Notes: a model not told the origin generated them from the sequence alone. A stretch of 64,000 nucleotides of DNA from Icerya purchasi (GCA_039619475.1 CM077116.1:175055863-175119862); one strand, 5' to 3'; counted from the first letter of the stretch, positions 46,966 to 59,895 are shown. Made by a program: numbers and translations.

Positions 46966-49900
46966 GGGGGGGGGGAGTTCCTTTCTCTTAGCCACCTTTA
47001 TCTTTCCTAAATTTCTCTGATATTCCAACATTTCTTTTTATAAGGAAGTTTTTATTCGACCATAGTAAAACTTTGTACGTTTATTGCGACACTCTTGAAG
47101 TATCCAAAAGCGTAACAAAGTGGTGGCTATACGTTAACGCAAAGAGAACTCTGCAAATAATTGGCGGGAATGCTGGACGCCGTAGTTTTGATCTGAAGTC
47201 TAGCAGAAAAAGCTATGTTAATTACACTTGCAATTTGTCGTTAAACCTTTAAAAAGTAAAGAAAAAAAAGATCAACGATTGGCAGGGGTTTGAAAGAAAA
47301 AAACGTTAATTTTTGCTATAAATATCAAGTTTTTATAAACAAAATGTAAAAGATAGAAGCTAATATTACAAAAAAAAAGTCCTGTAAGTTTCAGTCAAAT
47401 TGGTTATTTACTTTCTTTTCCCTGTTAACTACAAAAACGCGTTTAAAGTTTTCACTACCAATAAATGATACTTGCTGGGTGTTTTCGAAAAACAACGAAA
47501 ATGAATAGAAGTTCGAATTTTAAAATGAAACCTTTCCGGGGTGTATTCTCTGGAAAATTTCCTTTTAAGTGGGAAAAAAAATAGATTTTTCGAACCGTCT
47601 AATTGTAAAACGACCGTTTTTTTAAAGTTTGCCTACTGTAACTATGTATTTCCTTACATTTCAGTTTTTCATTGCTATTTAGTCTTTTTTTTTTTTTTTT
47701 TCTATTTCTTTTATACCAAGTTAGCATTTTTATATACTTTTCGTTCTACTAATTATTTTCACTATCGCAATGACAGTTTCCCCTGTAAGTACAGATTAGG
47801 ATTTATTTTTGTAATTTATGATTTACATAAAATAAGTGGAAATTGAAATTTAAAATTTCCAAAACTGCGGGGGAGGGGGGAGTCAATAGCAGATTTTAAT
47901 GTAATATTTATAAGGTGTTTTAGACATACTTTTCATATAATACCAAAATGACGTAAAACTTGATGAGTCTAAAAATACACCAAATGAAAAGAAGCGACCC
48001 CCCCATTTGTAGAGTCAATATAACCGGATATATACTGGAAACGAAAAATGTCGATTTTTATTAAAAAAGATTCCCATATTATTTCATTAGACAATTAAAA
48101 TTTTCGACAACAAACGTTTAAATTAGTCAACAGCCTACTGAGAAGGCAATCGTTCCGTATGAATACTCTCAAACATAAATCAATTCATTATATGGGGAAA
48201 ATAAGTCCGACAAAATACGTGTACAAATATAAAACACAAACTACATATTTTATAAAATACACACAACCCGAGCGTAGCTTATTGGTGCTTTGTAATGTAC
48301 ATCGTACGAAAACATAAGTAATTTAGCTTCGTCGCTTCTTAAGACGAAACGTCTGAGACTGATACACGGTTTTATTTACATTCGCAGCAACAAATATATT
48401 ATATAAAAGCACAATTTTATTTACAATAGAATTAAGTAATTTTTATCAAAATTTTCTATGCAATTATAACGAAATCAAAATTTAACAATGTATTACCGGG
48501 GTACGCGTCAAGTCCGAAAACTAATAATAATAATAATAATAATAATTACAATATCTTATATCTATTAGAGTATAATTGTTTCTTTTTTCACAAACAATTT
48601 CATACAATTCTTTACATAATTACACTAAAACGATCTCATACAATTAACGTACTTAATAATAAAAATTAAAAGTTCAGAACACGTAGTTTTATTTTATAAA
48701 AGAAATTAATAACACAAAGAGAAAATAAAATCACAGATTCCTTTTTAGATTTATGAAAAAAAACAGAAATTAAAATAACTTATAATTTTTAGTTCAGTAT
48801 TTATAGAACGCAAATGATGCAAGCAATGTTTTACAATGTTATTAAATTCTTATAATACGCAAAATTATTTTCAGGTATTCCTCCTTTGACACCACTTTCT
48901 AACGAAAAACAGAACAGACAGTTAAGCGCCCCAGCTACAATTCCATAATTTATTTCTATTTGACTCCGATTTAGCTTGTTAAAAATAGAGAAAAGTAGTA
49001 AGAAAACCCCCTTACTGTAAGACGTTGTAATTCTGTTACAACAATCATTACAAATATAAAACGGATTCACATTCACTTGGATATAACATTTGTCATTCAA
49101 AAGTAGTGAATATCTTCAACTTTTTTAAACATTTTTTTTTTAAAAAGGAAAAAATGAAAAATATTCGTTTTCAATTTTATAAATTAACAGTAAAAACATC
49201 ACTATTATTGGGTTATTACGTTATATTTTTTTCGAAAAATTAATATTTATTATCAATCATAGCCAAATAAAAATCGTTAAAGTTTATTATTGTTTTCAAG
49301 GATCCTTATATAAATTAGTATACACACACACACACACACACGTTTACACAAAAAGAAGTCCAAAGAGCTGGGACTTCATATAGAATGACTTATAACAGGA
49401 AAAAGCCTAATCTTGCAGGAGATCATCAAATATATACTTAAATAAATTGATATAGAGAACTTGTACAATAAGTTGAAAAGTATTTATATTTATATTATTT
49501 TCTTTTTTAAAAATTTGTAACAAATTAAAAATTCCGTAATTTTTGATTATTTTCTCCTTGTATTATTTTCAGTCATTTTCTTTTACAAATCTAACCCTGA
49601 TACTTTTACTCTTAAAAATAAACTTTACGCGAAACAAACATTACTTCACGATTCACTACTGTAAAACATTGACGTGTCCGTAATAAAATGTCCGAGAAAA
49701 AAAAAAAAAAACGATTACTAAACGATAAACAACGAACGATATTTTACAACTATAATATTCGTAACAAAACAGAGTAATGCTTACGAGTATTTTTAAAGTC
49801 AACATATATTTAATTTGTCCGATGTTATCATTGTTTGAAATAATTTAAATACTTCATTATTGACATATTTATACATCTAATCTATAAAAATGTTAAAAAT

Positions 49901-51821
49901 TTTGAAGGAGCAAGCGTGATTCGAGCAAAAATATAACTTGCGTGGCTTGAGACAAATACTAGGAGTGCGAAAAAAAAAATTCCGTTCCCGATAAAATCCG
50001 GACCCACGAATTGTACTTTTTCCTTATTTTAGGTTCATTACGCAGACCCTAAGTATGAAGAAAGAAATGACATAAAATACGAGAAGCGGCGCATTAATAA
50101 ACATATCACTTATCAAAAAGTGTGACCACAGACAGCTGCTGAGGTCGACTAGCAAATGCAAAATCTATCTTAGCTCTAAATTAATTGAATTAAAGAATAA
50201 TGAATTTTGTAAATTCCTCGGGATGAATAATTGATAAAAATACTGGCCTTTTCGTTTTGATTTTTCAAAATTAGCCCCACCAGGTAAATCGAAATTAATT
50301 AGTATTGATCAGTTCAGTAGAGTTACGCGGTTAGTAGTACTGCGAAAAAATAGAAGTGCCGTGCTTAGTTTAAAAAACAAATTTAAGTTTTCGTAGGATA
50401 ATTAATTAAGAGATGTTGCAAAGCTAATGACGAAAATGAAATTAAAGTGAATTACGTACTATTTAGGGTGCCCGTTACTTTTAAGAATCAAATTTCCTTC
50501 ACTTTCCTCTATTGTCCAAATTGTTCATTCCTAAATAAAACCTATTAACTTTTTAATAAATAACAGCGTTTTGGAATAAACTATAACCATTTTTTTATTG
50601 TTTCTGCTTCATATTTTAAAAGGTGTAGTTTCTGTTCCACACGAATATATCTAAAGTTCCGCTTTTTCCACAAAGTTGACGACTTATCGTTTTACAGAAA
50701 GGTTAAAAGAGAAATATCTTTTACTACGAAAGATTTTTTTCATCATAGAAACACCAAATTTAGCGAGACTGTTCTAGAACAATGTCTTCGACATTACCAA
50801 AAGTGCATAATTCACGAAAATCGCTCTTTTTTTCTTTCTTGAAACAATAAGATTAACTTTATACTTCAAATTTATAACATTATTGTGACATACTTTTTTT
50901 TTTTTTATAATTTTTGTGATGGCCTTTCACAATATATACATTTAGATGAATTTATTCAGCAAAGACGAAGGAGGCATGTTAGGCAAAATTAAATCTAGAA
51001 AAGCTATAGTTTCGAGTTACTATGATTTTATAAAATTCGAATTCGACACTTGCAGAAATATTTATGTGGAACAAACTTTTTGACTTTCCCAAAATTTTTC
51101 AGAAAATGACCATCCCGAATGTTAGCAACCGGATCAAACACGAAGACTGAAGATACTTTTCACGCGATCAAGAATGAATTGTTTTAAAACTCGGATATGC
51201 CGGGAAATTAGAAAAAACATACATCTCCGCAATAAACCATATAAAAAAAAAAAAAAAAAAAAAGGAGAAGAAGACGAAACTATATTACAAATAGATAATG
51301 TATACTTAAGGGCGCATAAGAAAACGTTGAATACAAGAAAGATCAGGTGAAAGATAGAGGAGTTGGTACAAAGAGCAATATTAAAACAAGAAGCAAAGGT
51401 ACAATACAAACGAGCGAAACATAAAAAAAAATATGGCTGGATTTGTCAATTAGCATAGAAAACCAGTATTGAAAAAGCTGATGACCCTTATTGAAATATA
51501 GACATAATTCGTTTTTTGGTTTGCACACAGCAAGCACTTTATCGCTAAGAACTGGCAGGACCCAAACTTAAACATGGATTTTAAATGCAACAAATTAATT
51601 TTATAATCTAAAAAAGTTTGCGGTCTCAAATATTTCAGCAAATTTATTGCAAATTCAGCAATAAGCACATGTGTCAAATATATATACCTGTGTGTGTGTA
51701 TGTGTGTCTAGTTTTAAAGGTAAAAATTTAAGTTACAGCTCTCGTTTTATTCAAATTTCAATTACTTAAATATTCCGTCAAAAATATGAAACTGCTTAAG
51801 GCTAGTTTAGCCGAAGTGAGG
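46966..51821. other. Gene-free AT-rich region
   Basis: No exon recognised. A G run lies at 46967-46976, (AAT)n at 48522-48546 and (AC)n at 49322-49341; poly(A) tracts lie near 49688-49704 and 51243-51262. ORFs such as 47541-47846 cross poly(T) and are chance readings. Confidence 0.5.
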
Positions 51822-52147
51822 CAACATGGTGGCCATTCAAATATAATTTTTAAATTCTCGGTTTATTCCTGGTCCAAATGCTACCGATTTCTTGATTACT
51901 AGAATTGTACAAAAAAAAAAGAATGGAATTTTTTTGTTAACATTGATAATATCTGACTGCCACGGCGTATTTTATATGAATAAAACAGAACTTCGTTATT
52001 TATTCTTCAGTGTAAAGTACAGTAAAAAATGCATTCAATTTTCGCTTCAAATGATTTTTTCTCATTAAGTATGTTGCTTTTTTGTCATTTTTACTTTTTT
52101 TCCCGGTTTTACGGCAAAATTCCCGGTTTAGTGGCCACCCTGGGCAA
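51822..52147. mobile_element. GGTGGCC-ended MITE-like repeat, copy 2
   Basis: Begins CAACATGGTGGCCATTCAAA and ends GGTTTAGTGGCCACCCTGGG. The interior is collinear with the 45641 and 61720 copies: TTGATTACTAGAATTGTAC, TTGATAATAT, CGGCGTATTTTATATGAATA-like sequence, and repeated CCCGGTTT. Confidence 0.7.
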
Positions 52148-54248
52148 ATTTCCTGGCCGCATTACAGCAGTATATTGTTTTAACATACTTCTTACGCACA
52201 GCTCAATGTTGACCAACATAAAATGGAAAACAGAAGACACAATCCGGATATTCGTACTAGGTTAGAAGATTGTGATGACAATCAACATTAATAGTGCTGG
52301 ACAAAACAACTACTTAAGAATTATTATATAGTTCCTTTTTCCTTTGAATCAGAAACTAATCTCTCCGAACTGAGCAATACGTATCATGAAAATGACAGAA
52401 TTCAACAGCATTATCGGACAGAGAATTTTAAATTTACAAAGCCATCAGGTACGAGTTAGACACACGTATAAATATGAAAGAAACATTGAATAATCAGCTA
52501 ATTTTGATCTAACTATCAAAGTTAAACATGAAAAACGGTAATAACAGAATAAATAACGTCCCGAAGAATTTGTGGCTATTTTTAAATTGGACAATAATTC
52601 GAAAACTTTAAAATTTGTACTAAAACAAAGTATTAGTGAAATGTTAAAACAAAGAAAGATGTATGAAATAAATAAAGTTCATAATAATCTAACCGACCTC
52701 AACATCTTAGAATAATTTTAAGACACATATTAAAGTTATAAAAGCGAAATTATTCGTTTCTTGAGAATTTTCTGTATAAATTATATTAGTAACAAAAGAA
52801 AAAAGAAAAAAAACTAATTAAAGTACTGAAAATTTAATTTGCCGGACGATTAAGTCCCGAATCGTAATTACTTAATTCCATACTCGTATTACCAGCTCTC
52901 AGCCATAGCATTGTTTACAAAATATTCTCAAAGTATATTCGTATTATATTGATCTCGGCCGACACTGTTCACTTCTTCGCATTTTCATGATATATATCGC
53001 GTAGCTCGTTGGAAGGCTAATGCGTGCAGAAAACAAAGCACAAAACTTTTCGCGCCACCTTTGAGGATAATAATTGCGTTATTATGTTTTGAAGGAGTAA
53101 CGTTAATCAGACATGTAAGCAAAAGCAAAATTTAATTTTATAATGGATCGAAAGGAAATATCAATTTTATAATTAATATAGGTTTAAAATTTAAAAAATT
53201 AATTTTCCCAATTCCTCGATAAAATTAATAGTTTATCATATGTGATTGACGCGCAAAACAATTTCGGCATTTTCCAAACCTGACTCTGTCACCACTGTTT
53301 GCACACATTGCCTTATTATCACCAATCTAGCGAGAATCGACGATTTTTTTGAAAAATAAAATAAAAAAAAAAAACCCCTTCGTGAACAGATCGATAAGTT
53401 AACTTTCTAATCGCTGCAATATTAAATATCGTTTTAATGGAAAACTTTGCAACTACAATTTTATAGATTTTTCAAAAATGTATTTATTCAATGAAAATGA
53501 ATAACAAATTTAATTTAAAAAGAAAAAAAATTTGTTGCGTGATTTTCACATTTTGAACGCAATTGTTTATTAATGCTGGTTACTTTAATTTGTATTTTAA
53601 TCATCTATATCGAAAGAACAAATTGCAATAAACGAATAAATAAACTTCAGGTTATACACGTTTATTCGTACACAATTGTTCGCTGAAGTAGCGGACGATT
53701 TTTTTGTCACACAACATTACTTACTACAACGAAAAACTGTTGCATCATTGCAGTGTTATTTATCTGCACGTTGATTGTTCTTTCATTATCGCACAATTCT
53801 CTCACTAATATTCTAATTTTGTCTTTATTTTTATTCTCTATCACACATTTTTCAACTGTAAAATTAAAATAGAAGCGAATGTTATTCCTTCGAAATCTAG
53901 TCATACTACCATAAATTTTTGACATTCTGATTACATCGCGCGATTCGACCGAATTTGTACTTTAATTTTCTTAGTGGGAACCCAAATTTTTTTTTACATT
54001 ATTTTGAAGAATAATTGATTGCTACACAAATCACTTTCAACGCAAGTACATTAAAATCGTTATTCGCTTGAGCGCTCTATTTATTATCTATTAAAATGCA
54101 GTTTATTTAGAGTTATGTTAAATTGAAACCTCACGTATTATTATATTAACGCTCCGATTAATAATTTTGTATAACAAGCTGTCCCACATAAATTATCTAA
54201 AATGGAAACCTGTTTGCCTTTGATTTCGCGAGTTTCATTTTACATTGC

Positions 54249-54299
<51 letters not shown>

Positions 54300-54560
54300 C
54301 ATGAAATTCTAAATTTTAGGTTTTTTTTTTGTATATTTCTACACGGACAAATATTATTTAAAGAATTTTAACGTAGCAACGAATAATGCCTACATGTAGT
54401 TTTCATATTTAAAAAATAAAAATAAAAAAAGGGTAAAAAACTTTTAAAATAACGAAAATTACATGTAGTATAAGCAAAGATAATTTTTGCTGCTGCATTT
54501 CGAAGATTATTTGTGAAATAAAACACGTCTTTCTATTGCATAGCGAATCAGTGCAAAATA
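52148..54560. other. Gene-free AT-rich region
   Basis: No recognised exon. A long (TA)n/(AT)n tract occupies 54251-54294. Confidence 0.5.
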
Positions 54561-54582
54561 CGAAAAAGACGACACGTTTTTG

Positions 54583-54588
54583 TTTATT
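54583..54588 (-). promoter_or_regulatory. Candidate poly(A) signal AATAAA for Topors
   Basis: AATAAA on the minus strand about 280 nt after the Topors stop codon. This is a plausible 3' UTR length, but the hexamer is frequent in AT-rich DNA. Confidence 0.35.
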
Positions 54589-54868
54589 ATATACACAAGA
54601 AATGGAAAGAGTAAACTTTAACAATGGACATCCTTAAAATTAATCGTTCTTTATCAGGCACAATATGTATATCAGATGCGAACACGATTCTTTTACAGTA
54701 AGCGAATAACACATTTGATGTTAGTATTCGTTTAAAACTAATAATACAAAACTGAATCGTTTGACTTTTCATATGTTTTAAGAAAATGAGCGTGCAACGT
54801 TTGTGTCGGAATTATACATGTACACATACAAACCATTAGTGTAAGACGGATCAATGCAACTATATGAG

Positions 54869-55735
54869 TTAATCGCTGTCCGAACTGTCCACTAATTGGC
54901 AATATTGAAATGACGAAGACGTTTTCCTAAATCCTGAACTTGGACCTTCTAGTGGGTCATAAGCATCGGTATATCTGTTGATCGTTTCCATCGAATCAAT
55001 TTCACTATCCCTACGGTAACCGTTTTTTCTTAGCTCCTTACGAGAATCACGCTGCGATGAAGAACAGGAATCCTTTTCCGGTTGCGACGACGTCAGCAAT
55101 GGCGACGGAGGCGGAGTAGGCATGTAGATAATCGAATCATCATCATCGACGACACTCGCATCGGACGACGGTTGTTGTTCCGAGAGAACTACTTCGTCAT
55201 TTTTGCCCTTTGACTTTTCTTTCAATTTTACTCCGGCCTCAGTTTCCTTTATCAAATTTTCTAAAAACAGTATCGCTTCTTCCTTGGTCTTTTTCATTTT
55301 TTTGCTCTTTTTCTTTCTCTTTTTGCTTTTTTTCCTCGAATCGATCAAATTTATTTTGCATTTTTTCGATCCGGTCGACTCCTCAGCCGAATGATCGCCG
55401 CTTCCACAAATCTGACATTGATCATCGGAGGACACGATGTCGACAAGAGTTACATTTTGTTTACGTTTACGCGGGTTTCTTTTGATGCGACGACCACGAC
55501 GATGACTACTGTCAGCACGACGACTAATGCGGGTTTCGGGATCGCTGTTGCCATCATCTAGACAAATCACTTCAGCTGGTTCATTATCCACAATAAGGCA
55601 ATCTTCACCATTATCATTACCATTATCGTCATCGTCTGAAATGGTAATTTCAACAATCGGAGGACTTTCGTTACGCCACCTTCCGAATGCTCCTATTACT
55701 TCTTGCCGAGGTACTTCGTAGACATCCGGCAATTC
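54869..55735 (-). CDS. Topors: Topors, last coding exon (SIM-rich tail)
   Basis: 288 codons plus stop. Topors is a nuclear RING ligase that handles SUMO-modified partners, and its C-terminal part is disordered with SUMO-interacting motifs. Visible here, in exon residues: IVEITISDDDD (27-37), CLIVDNE (46-52), EVICLDD (55-61) and TLVDIVSSDD (96-105). All are hydrophobic cores next to acidic residues, as in SUMO-interacting motifs. A Lys/Arg-rich block follows around 130-160, then YMPTPPPSP, and the end is YCQLVDSSDSD. The exon start is chosen at the AG at 55737-55736: it is the first AG after a T10 tract and gives phase 0, matching the donor at 60941. The open frame continues upstream to 55834 with a signal-peptide-like stretch, which I read as intron. 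Assignment rests mainly on the partner exon at 60942-61510; alone, this tail is too low in complexity. Confidence 0.75.
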   Translation of the reverse strand, partial: ELPDVYEVPRQEVIGAFGRWRNESPPIVEITISDDDDNGNDNGEDCLIVDNEPAEVICLDDGNSDPETRISRRADSSHRRGRRIKRNPRKRKQNVTLVDIVSSDDQCQICGSGDHSAEESTGSKKCKINLIDSRKKSKKRKKKSKKMKKTKEEAILFLENLIKETEAGVKLKEKSKGKNDEVVLSEQQPSSDASVVDDDDSIIYMPTPPPSPLLTSSQPEKDSCSSSQRDSRKELRKNGYRRDSEIDSMETINRYTDAYDPLEGPSSGFRKTSSSFQYCQLVDSSDSD

Positions 55736-56368
55736 CTTTTTTTTTTTACCATAAACACATATGGAAAAAAAAAACAAGAAACTAATTAATATCATCTTTT
55801 TTATATGAATATACGCGTATATAAACAAAAACATATTTTAATTTCCCTCGTGAATGTTTAAAATTTAAAGGAAAAACCTAGTACGCGTAAATATAATTAC
55901 CATTTTTATGTCTTGATAGAAGAGATATGTGAAAATATTCATATTTTTAAAAGACAGAGAACCGTCATTTTGACATCTTCGAATATGAGAAAGTTAATAG
56001 GTGAAAGTCTAAGCGAAATTACTGAAAAGTAGCACAGCTTCAAAAGAAATTTTTATGGTGTCGAATTGAAAAAATATTACGGAACTACCGAAAAAAACTT
56101 ATTTGAGGTTATCTGCGAATTTAGATAATTATTTTTATGATAATTGGCTTGGAACCGGTGTCAATATTATTTCCAGTTGAATAACGCATTTTTTAATTTC
56201 TTTTTTTATTTTTATTTGACGAAGACTTCAATAAAACGTAATTTCAAGCCAAATGTGAACTCTAAAATCCACCACCCACATGCATACATCATGAGACAGA
56301 GATCCGATGCGTTTAACTGAGCTGAGCGAACATCTAAATATTAATTGCGGTTATTGCAAACGTATTTA

Positions 56369-57654
56369 TGTGGGTCCTTCAATAAGTAAACAGACAAATT
56401 GCTATAAAATTTTTAATTATTAATATACTTACAATATGTTTTTTTTTACTTTTCGAAGTAATTCCCCTCTGCACGAATACACTTGTCCCACCGATCTACG
56501 AGGCTTCGTATTCGCTTGGCGAAGAATTCTTTAGGACATACTCCTTGATTTCTTCGTTGTTTTCGAAAACGTGTCCACGCAAAGAGTTCTTTTGAACGGC
56601 CTAAACAAATGGAAATCTGACGGAACTAAGTCAGGGCTATATGGGGGATGTGGAAGGACCTCCCACCCTATTTTCTCCAATATAGCTTACATCGACAGGG
56701 CGCTGTGGGGGTGGCACGGCCCTGCTGAAGAATGACCTCTTTCGTGATGCGTCCTGGCCGTTTCCGCCGTACCGCCGGTCGAAGTTGGATTTTGAGCACT
56801 TCTGCATACGACTCTGCATTGACAGTACCTCCTCTTCCAGATAATGACAAAGAACCGCGCCTTTCATATCCCAAAATACGGCCAAAAGCACTTTGTATGC
56901 TGAGGGACGCGACTTGAATTTTTTGGCTGCAGGCGACTCCGGATGCTTCCACACCGTACTTTGTTTTTTCGTTTCAGGCTCGTAATGATGCACCCATGTC
57001 TCATCGCTGGTGACTATACGTTCTAAAAAAACATCACCTTTAATATCGAACCAGCTCCTTGTAAATTCTTAGCCGATTTGCTTTACGCACCGCGGATAAC
57101 ATTTTGGGAACCCATCTCACGCAGGTTTTTTGGAAATTGAGATGGTTGTGAATGATATTGTGGACGGTACCGGCACTAACACCGTACTGGAGTGATATTT
57201 CTTCGATTGTTACCCGCCTGTCGGCTAAAATCATCTTCTCAGTGTTTTTTAGGAGGATCGTCAATGTACTTCAACTGGTCGTCCACAACGCAGTTCCGTC
57301 TCTGTACTTTTTCTGCCATTTTTGAACTGATCCACCCACGAATAAAAACTTGCGCGTTTCATACACGAACTACCGTATTGTTCGGTCATTCTCCGATAAA
57401 TTTCGCTGTGTTTAACCCCTTCTGACATCAAAAAAACGAATAACATCGCCCTGTTCATAGCGCGTACTTTCTTGGAGTGACGCCGGACCACTTTGTGAAC
57501 CACTGGCGAACAACCGACGACGCATAATGGCAACATAACATTCGCAGTGCGTAGCCAGCATTCCAACTAACAAAACGAGCTATCGTAGAAGTCGCTACCG
57601 CCTTTAGTTCCCCCTCCAGAGCGATTTGTCTGTTTACTTATTGAAGGACCCTCG
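56369..57654 (-). mobile_element. Mariner transposon, complete ends, dead transposase
   Basis: 1286 bp, flanked by TA on both sides (56367-56368 and 57655-57656), the mariner target duplication. The terminal inverted repeats at about 56372-56399 and 57624-57651 match over 28 bases (GGGTCCTTCAATAAG... inward), and only the outermost bases differ (TGT versus CGA). The transposase runs right to left in several frames. 1.29 kb is the normal mariner length. It lies inside the Topors intron on the same strand as the host gene. Confidence 0.92.
56480..57566 (-). pseudogene. Mariner transposase pseudogene, at least three frameshifts
   Basis: The N-terminal HTH region is 57566-57261: MNRAMLFVFLMSEGVKHSEI, then FYSWVDQFKNGR and CGRP. 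A shift near 57262 leads to ILLKNTEKMILADRRVTIEE, YGVSAGTVHNIIHNHL and RWVPKML. A second shift near 57043 leads to ERIVTSDETWVHHYEPETKK, which has the first catalytic Asp. The middle reads FKSRPSAYKVLLAVFWD, then a further shift to GGTVNAESYAEVLK and RRKRPGRITKEV. Where family members have HDNARPH, this copy reads QQGRATPTAP, so the second catalytic Asp is lost. HPPYSPDLVPSDFHLFRPFK near 56655-56600 keeps the third Asp (DD34D layout). It cannot make active enzyme as it stands. Confidence 0.9.
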
Positions 57655-57959
57655 TAAATATCTCCTAATATTTTATAAATTTACAATGAAAATTTTTTAC
57701 ACTATTGCAAAATTTTGATTTGTAACGTCTAATTACTTAATCTTGTTAATCACAAATGGTACTACCACATCCGTCTCCCAAATATCAAAAAGAGTTAGTA
57801 TGTAAAATTACCAATATACTTATTAATAATAATAATAAACAAGGAAGTTATTAAATTAAATAGTCCAAATTTATTTATTTACTTTTATCAGTCTTAACCG
57901 ATAATTTTTTTAAAATTAATTAAGTACAAGTAGAAATGATTACGAAAAATTAAATAAAA

Positions 57960-58230
57960 TAATGGCTTATAGTCACGAGGAAGGCAATGGCTAATCATCA
58001 CGTATAACATCATATATGCGCTAGTTAGTATACAGTAGACACACACGGGACTACATTTGTAGCATTATAACAAGCGGCTGCAAACAGTTCCGAATGTAGT
58101 CTTGCGTGCACACTTGCGCTGCATATAGCAATTGCCATGGACGTTGCCTATTCACTACAGCTGGATTGTACAAACAGGTAGTCCCGACGCTTGGAGTCAA
58201 GGGAAACGACTGACAAATTCCGTTAATACC
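57960..58230 (+). mobile_element. SINE family 1, copy d, in the Topors intron
   Basis: Shares with the other copies GGAAGGCAATGGCTAATCATC, GCGCTAGTTAGTATACAGTA, GACACACACGGGACTACATT, GTAGTCTTGCGTGCACAC, GCAATTGCCATGG and GACGCTTGGAGTC. The tRNA-like head is not visible. It is antisense to the Topors transcript. Confidence 0.65.
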
Positions 58231-59555
58231 GAACAACTGAAGTGTCAGTATTTGAAAGAGAAACTTTTTGTACTTTTATCGTTAAAAACAACATTATCTT
58301 AGAAATATAACTTTAAAATATTCCATGCGATGCCAGGGCTGCGAATAAAATCATTAACAATTTTTCACCGCAGCGGATACATTAGATTTTAAAATTAACT
58401 AGAACCATATCTCTTTATTAAATTTGAAAATATTTATCGATCCTATTCGAAACAATAAATTTTGAAACGGAAAAATATTCACGATTTTATATCGTGCAAA
58501 GCCGCATTAATGAACAAAGCAAAATGAAAAATATAATATCACTTATAATTGTATTCTGTAGCGAATCTTTGGGCTAACATATAACATGGTTTGTAATATT
58601 TTGAATAAAATTAAATATACGTGAGTAATGAAATATTCTACTGTACAAAATGTAAGGTTTCCTTTTTAATGATAAGAAATTCGACTGTTTCCCTCTCACC
58701 TGATAATTGTGATAAATAATGCAGACGCGGAAAAAATTAAAAAAAAAATAAATAAATAAATAAAAAACAACAAACACTGCCACGCATAAGCAGCAATAAG
58801 TTTTTACAAAAACCTGAATTTGAATAAAATGCTTATATTGTAATAAGATTTTTTTTTTCAATCTGCAATAATTCCCGTTTTAAAACCTCTTAATGTAAAT
58901 TATTAATAAAATGTAAAACGGGCAACATAAATGAATATAGTTAAATCTTTTTACAGAAAAATTTTGTTCACTTTATCTTCCGAACTTTGTTTCTATTAAA
59001 GCAAATTATTCGATCATAATAATAAATCAAGTCAGTAAATTATGTTACGTCGATTTATAGTTTATCGAATTTAAGAAAATCTGGAATATTACGGTTATTT
59101 CAAAATATCGTGCTACGGCGGGCGAAAATAGGCAAATTTTAACTGTTTTTTGGAACAGATTGCAGTGAAATAATTAGTGAAATATGTTAATTATGACAGA
59201 TACTCATATATTACACGTCAAAACCGAACCATGCAATTAAACTCTAAATATAAAGAATATTTTCATATTACATATTTTAAACGATTTTCGGATGGTTTAA
59301 AAAAATAAATTTATGTATATAGTAAATCTTTGGTGAATAACTTGAAAATGTTTTAATGAACGAACAGAAACAAAAATTTTAAATTATAAACGTAAAACTC
59401 TTCAATGGCGCGATAAATTCTAATTATCACCTTCTAATCGAATTTTCTTGATCATTATGTTTTCGATCATTTATTTTTTTGTTGAAATGATTGCAGTAAC
59501 TACTAAATTAAACATAAATAGACACTTTTACAAAATAATATATTTAAACATTGAC

Positions 59556-59594
59556 GTTGACGCGTTTCGAAGCCGATAGCTTCATGATCGAAGC
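59556..59594 (-). ncRNA. Hammerhead-ribozyme-like motif, outer element, left arm
   Basis: Minus strand: GCU, core UCGAUCA, U, stem II GAAGC/GCUUC (5 bp) with loop UAUCG, GAAAC, GCGUC, then AAC. Stem II is perfect. Stem I has lost its middle pair (GCU against AAC). This arm differs from the right arm by several substitutions, as expected for an old copy. Confidence 0.35.
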
Positions 59595-59795
59595 AAATGT
59601 AATAACGTTAAATTCAATAAGCAAACGACGTTAGAAACAAACAATGTATCGATTTTTACACACGTCGGACAAAATGAGATTAATTATTTATTTTTAACAA
59701 CATAACAAATACAAAAACATATAAAAATGGTTAAAAAAATGGTAAAAAATTAATAAAATAAAGTAGGTAATTATATTTTAAAAATATTAAAAATA

Positions 59796-59834
59796 GCCGA
59801 CATGTTTCGGAGTGACGTACTCCATAATCATGGC
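59796..59834 (-). ncRNA. Hammerhead-ribozyme-like motif, inner element, left arm
   Basis: The exact reverse-complement partner of 59896-59934 in the palindrome. It has the same core, stem II and GUC on the minus strand, which is the sense of the Topors transcript. Confidence 0.45.
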
Positions 59835-59895
59835 ATTAATAAATAAAGTTAAAAAGTTAAAATATCGTTTTAACTTTTTAACTTTATTTATTAAT

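Noticed and set aside
48325..48365. Another GAAAC-GUC word (AAGACGAAACGTCTGAG) resembling a hammerhead end
   Set aside because: There is no UGAU-like core at the required position and no stem I pairing, so it was not counted with the Topors-intron motifs.
55736..55834. Start codon at 55834 giving a signal-peptide-like N-terminus to the Topors tail reading
   Set aside because: The segment is a T-rich intron end with a phase-0 acceptor at 55735, and Topors is a nuclear protein with a RING-containing upstream part.
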